Source: GCA-002701455 sp964342575 (GTDB lineage Bacteria > Pseudomonadota > Alphaproteobacteria > Thalassobaculales > Thalassobaculaceae). Taken from it: 64,000 nucleotides of DNA. The notes beneath the pieces were generated by a model, which worked only from the letters and a program-made list of their open reading frames with translations, did no database searches and was not told the DNA's origin. Positions 61,209 through 64,000 of this stretch are shown here, piece after piece; within the stretch, counting starts at the first letter, position 1; every line of letters begins with the position of its first letter. The DNA lies in contig CAYFGZ010000002.1 in assembly GCA_964342575.1 (NCBI GenBank), forward strand, positions 24,478 through 88,477, read 5' to 3'. The position numbers were made by a program, and so were the translations under genes.

Positions 61209-63737
61209 TTATTTTGTTAGTGCTCTACCTGGTCTATGGTTTAAAGAATGCCAGGTTCCTATTAATCCCAAAGTCATGGTTAGTAGAAGGCTAACCAGTA
61301 GTGTCCCAAATATTATAATCGAATCGAAATTAAAATCTGTTCGCATCACTCGAGTTAGGACCAGCCAACTGATTAGCATGGCTATGATTGTCGCCAGAAC
61401 TGCGGATACCGTAGATAGAATCGCATACTCGCTGAGATATAGAACAATGATCTGTCTTCGAGGAGCTCCTAATATTTTTAAGATTGTTGCGTCATAGGTT
61501 CTTTTTTGCTGTTGACTACTGAGCGCGCCCGCCAGGACTATTATGCCGCTTAGAAGGGTGAAAACAGCACTTGTTCTAACCGTCGCACTAACAGCATTTA
61601 GAATCTCTCGGGCATTTTGGAGAGCGTCTTTTACTCCAATTGCTGAGATATTTGGGAATTTATCCGTTACAATGTTTCGAATATTCTCTTCAGCAGTCAA
61701 ATTATCGGCGTACACCGTGGCAATAATACTGTGTGGCGCTGATTCTAATGTTCCTGGGGCGAAGATGAAGACAAAGTTCATCTCGAGACTTGACCAGTCA
61801 ATATACCTAAGGTTCATAATTTTTGCGCTAATTTCCCTACCTAAAATATTGAAAGTTATTATGTCTCCTATTTTCGCATTGATACCACGAGCTACATTAG
61901 CATCCATTGATAACAACGGTGGGCCTATATAGTTTTCAGGCCACCACTTTCCCCGCACTAGCCTCGTATTTAGCGGTTTGGATGCCACGTAGGTAAGCCC
62001 TCTGTCCCCCCTGATCGCCCAGGCCACGTCGTTGTCGGGTTTTATTTTTTCAACTGGGATCTCATTGATTCGGATTAACCTTCCTCGAACCATCGGTGTT
62101 GTCTCGAGCCTGTTAATGCCGGGCGTCGCTCTAACAATTTTTGTGAATGAAATGTTTTGATTTGGCTGTATATCGATAAAAAAATAGGATGGTGCTATTT
62201 TGGGAATATCACTATCCAATCGTTGGCTTAAATTATCTTCGATGGTCGCAACGGTAAGCAAGAGTGTTAAACCCAAGCCGAGTGATATAATTATACTGGT
62301 AGTTAAATTCCCCGGCCTATAGATGTTTGATAAAGCCAATCGTAAGCTCGCTTTTCTAGATACAGGCATAGTTTGACATAATTTCTTCGTAAAGTGGGCG
62401 CCTAAGGTAAATGATAGAAGTAGGACGATTGCGCCCAAAATGAAGAAAGTAGTCAGTTTTCTATCTTCGTTGGCCCATATTGCGATGCCAGCTAGCATAA
62501 TTGATGCAATTATCATCCAAGCTAAACATATTGGTGACGGGATAGTTGAGTGATTGGTGATCTTGGATCTAAATAAGTCTCCAGGCTGGACATTTTGGGT
62601 ATTGGCTAACGGCCAAATGGTAAAAATGAAGGTAACTAGTAGTCCGTATAGCGCTGCAACGCTAATGGGTTTCCAAAACACAGTGATAGGTATTGTAATG
62701 GGTATTATTTTAGACATGAAGTCAGCCAACATTATTGGTAATGCAGCTCCGATCGAAATTCCTATACCGATACATACGATTGAAATAATTGCAGTTTGAA
62801 AAAAGTAAATAGTAAAAACAAGCCGGTTATCTGCACCTAAACATTTCAGAGTCGCTATCGTGGATGTTTTTTGGTCTAATAAATTTCGGACAGCATTTGC
62901 TATTCCAAGACCACCGACTAACAAAGTAGTAAATCCTATCAGTGTTAGGAATTGTGTAACATTCCTGTTAAAGCGGTCAAAGCCTGGCGCCGCGTTGTCC
63001 GATGTTCGAATACGCCAGCCTGCCGATGGGAAGGCTTTATTAAAGTGAGCGATAAAATTACTTTCAGTGAAGTGTTCTTTCCCGCTCACTTTATAAATAA
63101 ACTTGACTAAACTCCCTTCAGTTAACAGACCTGTTTCTTCTAGATTTCTGGAGTGTATAATAATTCTGGGACCAAAAGCGCTAAAGCGAATCACCCGATC
63201 GGGTTCGCTGATAATCTCTGCTCGCACGATAAACTCAGCCCCTCCAATGCGGACAATATCGCCAATATTTAATCCGAGGCGTTTGCTTAAAGCCGGAGCG
63301 ATTATTGCTCCAGGTCGATCATCCTGTGATGCAAGTGCCTCCTTAATCGATACGATTGGTTTTAATTTTATTTTACCAACCAAGGGATAGAGATCGTCTA
63401 TTGCCTTCAATTCCACCAGGGTACGTTTTCCCCCAATTAGCGGGCGTGCCATGGCACGCATTGTTTTCATTTCTGAGACGTTCGTCTTGCGCTTCAAAAA
63501 TGTTAAAGCCGCTGGAGGAATCGGTCGATGTGATAATTCAATGGATAGATCCCCTCCCAGCAATTGACGGGAACTATTCTTAACGCCGGTAGATAACCCT
63601 TCTGACACTGACCCGATTCCGGATATAGCAGTGACACCTAGGATCAAACAAGTTGAGAGGACTTTGAATTTCCCAACACTACCCCTTAGATCATGTAGCC
63701 CCAATTTCAAGCTCAATACTAGTTCATTAACACTCAT
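61209..63737 (-). CDS. FtsX-family ABC permease, YbbP-like
   Basis: Inner-membrane subunit of a MacB/LolCDE-type transporter. The 842 residues have two FtsX units, with about ten helices in total and a large periplasmic domain between helix 1 and the first FtsX unit (LLGGDLSIELSHRPIPP, FRIRTSDNAAPGFD-like RIRTSDNAAPGFDRF). YbbP-type pumps are thought to act on lipids or periplasmic toxic molecules, possibly with a neighbouring esterase. The ATG overlaps the ATPase stop by 11 bases, so the two are coupled. Confidence 0.88.
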   Translation of the reverse strand: MSVNELVLSLKLGLHDLRGSVGKFKVLSTCLILGVTAISGIGSVSEGLSTGVKNSSRQLLGGDLSIELSHRPIPPAALTFLKRKTNVSEMKTMRAMARPLIGGKRTLVELKAIDDLYPLVGKIKLKPIVSIKEALASQDDRPGAIIAPALSKRLGLNIGDIVRIGGAEFIVRAEIISEPDRVIRFSAFGPRIIIHSRNLEETGLLTEGSLVKFIYKVSGKEHFTESNFIAHFNKAFPSAGWRIRTSDNAAPGFDRFNRNVTQFLTLIGFTTLLVGGLGIANAVRNLLDQKTSTIATLKCLGADNRLVFTIYFFQTAIISIVCIGIGISIGAALPIMLADFMSKIIPITIPITVFWKPISVAALYGLLVTFIFTIWPLANTQNVQPGDLFRSKITNHSTIPSPICLAWMIIASIMLAGIAIWANEDRKLTTFFILGAIVLLLSFTLGAHFTKKLCQTMPVSRKASLRLALSNIYRPGNLTTSIIISLGLGLTLLLTVATIEDNLSQRLDSDIPKIAPSYFFIDIQPNQNISFTKIVRATPGINRLETTPMVRGRLIRINEIPVEKIKPDNDVAWAIRGDRGLTYVASKPLNTRLVRGKWWPENYIGPPLLSMDANVARGINAKIGDIITFNILGREISAKIMNLRYIDWSSLEMNFVFIFAPGTLESAPHSIIATVYADNLTAEENIRNIVTDKFPNISAIGVKDALQNAREILNAVSATVRTSAVFTLLSGIIVLAGALSSQQQKRTYDATILKILGAPRRQIIVLYLSEYAILSTVSAVLATIIAMLISWLVLTRVMRTDFNFDSIIIFGTLLVSLLLTMTLGLIGTWHSLNHRPGRALTK

Positions 63738-64000
63738 AAGTACGATCCGTCAGCGATTTCCCCGTATCTTTAATTATCAGACCGTTTTCCATGGTGACGA
63801 TGCGGTTACATCTCTGAGATAAGTCTTGGTCATGGGTAACTAACACCAATGTTGTTCTATTTACTGATTGCAGCTTGAAAAGCAAATCAATTGCGGCCTT
63901 TCCGGTTTTTTGGTCTAAGTTTCCGGTAGGTTCGTCCGCGAGCAGAATTTTTGGCTTAGTTACAAATGCGCGAGCTATTGCAACGCGTTGTTGCTCTCCA
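63727..64000 (-). CDS. ABC transporter ATPase, LolD/YbbA-like (partial, N-terminus off window)
   Basis: The last 91 codons of an ATPase that pairs with the YbbP-like permease. Visible: GEQQRVAIARAF just after the signature, Walker B ILLADEPTGNLD, and the switch His in LVTHDQDLS. The Walker A part lies beyond the right edge. The TAA stop (63727-63729) lies inside the permease start region. Confidence 0.9.
   Translation of the reverse strand, partial: GEQQRVAIARAFVTKPKILLADEPTGNLDQKTGKAAIDLLFKLQSVNRTTLVLVTHDQDLSQRCNRIVTMENGLIIKDTGKSLTDRTYEC

Noticed and set aside
1..64000. tRNA, rRNA, CRISPR array, insertion sequence or phage genes
   Set aside because: Reading both strands I found no cloverleaf-like tRNA, no regularly spaced repeats, and no transposase, integrase or phage structural motif.

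Overview
The window looks like a chromosomal stretch of a moderately AT-rich alphaproteobacterium, probably marine and free-living. Three things suggest this. The housekeeping block HDAC-like/xseB/ispA/dxs/tlyA is in an order common in that class. The main DAHP synthase is of class II. The accessory part is rich in osmolyte-type oxidases, PhyH-family oxygenases and small-molecule transporters. This placement is inference; there is no rRNA or tRNA here to test it. I found no insertion sequence, integrase, attachment site, tRNA or CRISPR array.

Layout. (1) 1-9329, minus strand: a compact type II secretion operon read gspE-F-G-I-J-K-L-M-C-D plus one unknown gene cut by the window edge, with nearly every junction a 1-4 base stop/start overlap. 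(2) 9464-26760: a dense metabolic region on both strands with an isochorismatase-fold hydrolase, four PhyH-family oxygenases, a redoxin-like/prolyl-hydroxylase-like fusion, an Ldh2-family protein, a MaoC hydratase plus CitE-like lyase pair, a thiamine-diphosphate enzyme, an M14 deacylase, a double EthD-like protein, a class III aminotransferase and three transporters. (3) 27012-35393, plus strand: class II DAHP synthase, nicotinate phosphoribosyltransferase, a glutamine amidotransferase, an Old-Yellow-Enzyme fusion without its iron-sulfur ligands, a flavoprotein monooxygenase-like protein, a DUF427 protein and a metallo-beta-lactamase-fold hydrolase. (4) 35420-39723, minus: an RND efflux pump and its adaptor.

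(5) 40036-44940, plus: HDAC-like deacylase, xseB, ispA, dxs and tlyA (isoprenoid precursor supply plus DNA and RNA maintenance). (6) 44960-47467, minus: an unknown exported protein, aroC and fabI. (7) 47649-55491: an FAD/GcvT demethylating dehydrogenase divergent from a four-gene PotABCD-type ABC importer and a PadR-like regulator. Together these suggest uptake and oxidative demethylation of an N-methylated amine. (8) 55512-64000: an SDR, pdxH, a glycine-zipper lipoprotein, a CbpA-type DnaJ protein, a membrane-anchored cytochrome c, an NTF2-like protein, argG, and a YbbP-type FtsX permease with its ATPase running off the right edge.

The most unusual material is in regions 2 and 3. There, several enzymes keep the family fold signatures but lack the usual catalytic or cofactor residues (Ldh2 histidines, redoxin cysteine, OYE-fusion iron-sulfur cysteines). 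A pair of colinear 299-residue PhyH paralogues on opposite strands brackets the Ldh2-MaoC-CitE genes. Four non-coding palindromes or repeats stand out: 11048-11079, 47595-47608, 50114-50153 and 54865-54891. There is also a clean intrinsic terminator inside the ABC importer operon at 52645-52675.
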